NCBI RefSeq assembly: GCF_900115635.1
Contig: NZ_FOXE01000007.1
Span: 62,001-126,000 of the forward strand
Length of the DNA stretch: 64,000 nucleotides
DNA from: Oscillibacter sp. PC13
Lineage (GTDB): Bacteria > Bacillota > Clostridia > Oscillospirales > Oscillospiraceae
Direction: 5' to 3'
The notes beneath the pieces were generated by a model. The model did not search any database and was not told where the DNA came from. It saw only the letters and a list, made by a program, of their open reading frames with translations. The position numbers and the translations under genes were made by a program. Below are positions 62,182 to 64,000 of the stretch, piece after piece. Within the stretch, counting starts at the first letter, position 1. Each line of letters starts with the position of its first letter.

Positions 62182-62829
62182 ATGCCGATGGATACTTTCC
62201 TCCGTTTGCCAGAGGAAAAGCGAAATCGGTTTCTAAACGCTGCCTGGAAGGAGTTTACCCACACCAGCTTTGCTGACGTTTCAATTAACAAGATTGTACA
62301 TCAAGCCGGCATTCCCCGCGGCAGTTTTTACCAGTATTTTGCTGACAAACGAGATCTTTTTGTCTATCTGATTGAAGACATGCATGAGCGCTTTCTCAGT
62401 TCCTATGCAAAGTTGGTTGCCAAAAGCCATGGAGATTTATTCAAAACCCAATTGTTGGCCTTTGACAGCTTTCAGCGACGTCCTCCGGAGTGCGATCCTT
62501 ACTTGGATCGCTGCCTCCGTCTGCTGCGGATCAATCCCGGCATCGACCTGCAAAAAATGCTAGAAGGAAACCCCGGCAATCTGTTGCTGGCAGGCGTTGT
62601 GGAGCAGTTGGACACTTCTGCCTTACGTCAGCAGAACTCTGAGTTCGTACGCCACGTCTTTTCCCTGACCGTCATGGCCTTGGGATCGGCGATTATGGAT
62701 AGTCTTATGATGCCGGAACGCTGCGAAGAATACCGGAGGGATTTAGAATCCCGCTTGGAAATTATTCAGCGCGGATGCCTGCGGCCCTGTGATCCGGTAT
62801 CCGTCGGCGCACTGAAGGAGGAACTATGA
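62182..62829 (+). CDS. TetR/AcrR family regulator
   Basis: A 215-residue repressor (MPMDTFLRLPEEKRNRFLNA). HTH: VSINKIVHQAGIPRGSFYQYF (about residues 32-52), close to that of the TetR at 38333, including the GIPRGSFY segment. It overlaps the TolC-like gene by 4 nt (ATGA) and is preceded by a fully consensus promoter with two operators. It likely represses itself and the export operon that starts here; inducer unknown. Confidence 0.9.
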   Translation: MPMDTFLRLPEEKRNRFLNAAWKEFTHTSFADVSINKIVHQAGIPRGSFYQYFADKRDLFVYLIEDMHERFLSSYAKLVAKSHGDLFKTQLLAFDSFQRRPPECDPYLDRCLRLLRINPGIDLQKMLEGNPGNLLLAGVVEQLDTSALRQQNSEFVRHVFSLTVMALGSAIMDSLMMPERCEEYRRDLESRLEIIQRGCLRPCDPVSVGALKEEL

Positions 62830-64000
62830 AACAGCGAATCATTCCATTATTGCTGGCACTCGCCCTTGCGTTATCCATCTGTGGAGCTTCCGCTCTTGCG
62901 GAGGAGCAGTCCACAGCAGAGGAGCAGACAACCGATACTGAGGGCGCTTCAGCAGAAACTGACGGCAATAAAGATGCCGCCCCGGAAACCCCGGGAGACG
63001 ATGCAGGGGCGGCGGATGCCGCACCCTCTCCAGCGGGGCCGGATCCAGAGGAGGCAGATACTGCCTATGTACCGGATGCGGTCGGTACCATCAGCTTTTC
63101 CAATTTAGAGCGCCGGATGCGGGAGAACAATCTGAACCTGCTGGCTCTGGAGGAAAACATTGCTTCGATTGAAGTCATCGATTACGACAAAATGTATGAA
63201 AGCCTGCGGGAGTCCCTGAATGGCATCGCTCTGGCACAGCGGTATCTGCTGATGGATCCCACCGGACTTGGATCGGAATCCTATACTTATAACCAGCTGG
63301 ACCAAACCTACGACTCCTTGCGGGATACCTTCGAATCCCTGAAAGACGGAGAGCTGCAGGAGGACAATGCCGGCGTTATCCGGCAGCTGAAAAATGTCCA
63401 GGATCAGGTTGTCATGGCTGGTGAATCCCTGTATACAGCCCTGGTGCAGTTGGAGGCCCAAGAGGCGTCCCTCCAACGGCAGTTGACCTCTTTGAACCGC
63501 ACGGTGGAGGAGATGGGGCTCCGGTACCAGCTGGGTCAAATCTCTGCCTTGCAGCTGGAGCAGACCAAAGCGGGGCGCACCTCTCTTGTCAGCGGCCTGG
63601 AAACCGTGCAGATGAATATTCAAAGTCTCAAAACCCAGCTGGAAATGCTGATTGGTGCGGAAATGACCGGAGACATTACTCTGGGAAGCGTCCCGGAGGT
63701 AACGGCAGAGCAGTTGGAAAAGATGGATCTGGAAACCGATTTAGCCGCAGCAAAAGAGCGGAGCTATGAGTTGTATGCAGCGGAGCAGACGCTGAAGGAT
63801 GCCAAGGAGGATTACATAGACGGCCTCAGTCAATACGGATACAGCTCCACCCGGTATGAGCGCCAAATCGTGGAGCATACTTGGCAGGCTGCACAATACA
63901 CCTATGATGGAACCGTGCAGAGCTATGAGCTGAGCTTCCGTACCCTGTATGCTCAGGTTGGGGATTACCAGCAAGTTCTGAATGCAGCCCGAGTTTCCCT
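62826..64000 (+). CDS. TolC-like outer efflux protein, partial
   Basis: It starts at the ATG at 62826 (AAGGAGG upstream) and runs past the right edge; about 391 residues are visible. Signal peptide 1-26 (LLLALALALSICGASALAEE), an acidic low-complexity linker (27-80), then long TolC/OEP-type helical coiled-coil repeats (FSNLERRMRENNLNLLALEE; VEEMGLRYQLGQISALQLEQ; SLKTQLEMLIGAEMTGD). In Gram-positive Clostridia such proteins act with HlyD-like adaptors, probably bridging the wall; a HlyD or ABC gene is expected downstream, off the window. Confidence 0.85.
   Translation, partial: MKQRIIPLLLALALALSICGASALAEEQSTAEEQTTDTEGASAETDGNKDAAPETPGDDAGAADAAPSPAGPDPEEADTAYVPDAVGTISFSNLERRMRENNLNLLALEENIASIEVIDYDKMYESLRESLNGIALAQRYLLMDPTGLGSESYTYNQLDQTYDSLRDTFESLKDGELQEDNAGVIRQLKNVQDQVVMAGESLYTALVQLEAQEASLQRQLTSLNRTVEEMGLRYQLGQISALQLEQTKAGRTSLVSGLETVQMNIQSLKTQLEMLIGAEMTGDITLGSVPEVTAEQLEKMDLETDLAAAKERSYELYAAEQTLKDAKEDYIDGLSQYGYSSTRYERQIVEHTWQAAQYTYDGTVQSYELSFRTLYAQVGDYQQVLNAARVS

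Overview
The window looks like part of the chromosome of a gut Clostridia, most likely an Oscillospiraceae relative (Oscillibacter/Dysosmobacter/Flavonifractor type). This is inferred from gene content (pyruvate:ferredoxin oxidoreductase, WalRK-YycHI-YycJ-RlmH block, small DUF families typical of these bacteria, TolC-like protein in a Gram-positive setting) and from moderately high GC; no rRNA is present to settle the taxon.

Region 1 (1 to about 13.5 kb, minus strand) is the conjugation core of a Tn1549/CTn-like integrative conjugative element: DUF4366, DUF4315, an NlpC/P60 lytic protein, a DNA methyltransferase, a VirB4 ATPase, PrgI, an MT-A70 methylase, a TrbL-like membrane protein, two tandem Maff2 proteins, VirD4, PcfB, a DUF6017 replication-initiator-like protein and DUF6050. 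The element continues off the left edge.

Region 2 (about 13.5 to 19.7 kb) is a second mobile layer: a broken serine recombinase, a TnpW-like protein, a MobV relaxase, a RepA N-domain protein and a cysteine-rich VLP protein on the minus strand. A plus-strand cargo follows: XRE regulator, VanZ-like protein and an ANT(6) streptomycin adenylyltransferase, the last two much more AT-rich than their surroundings. A truncated XRE gene at 19572-19709 probably marks the junction with the host chromosome.

Region 3 (20 to 45 kb) is chromosomal. It holds aconitase with NADP-isocitrate dehydrogenase, a PadR/DUF2812 operon with paired operators, a SleB-type hydrolase, glutamate dehydrogenase, two ECF sigma/anti-sigma pairs on either side of cysteine synthase, a TetR-MacA-MacB-type efflux operon under a 41-bp palindromic operator, a DnaQ-like exonuclease, an orphan LpdD-like protein, PFOR (nifJ) and a divergent IclR regulator.

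Region 4 (45 to 64 kb) carries a GIY-YIG nuclease, an inverted-repeat intergenic element, tmRNA (ssrA, minus strand) with smpB 2.1 kb away, a cyclophilin, and the NUDIX-walR-walK-yycH-yycI-murA-yycJ-rlmH cell-wall block. After these come a phosphohexomutase, a NifX-like protein, superoxide dismutase, and a second TetR gene followed by a TolC-like protein cut by the right edge. The two TetR genes have operators built on the same TGACA-N3-TGTCA core, which suggests two related efflux loci. I found no CRISPR array, rRNA or tRNA gene. The strongest candidates for follow-up are the AUA-start methyltransferase, the shared TetR operator code, the paired PadR palindromes, the composite mobile element and the structured murA-yycJ spacer.
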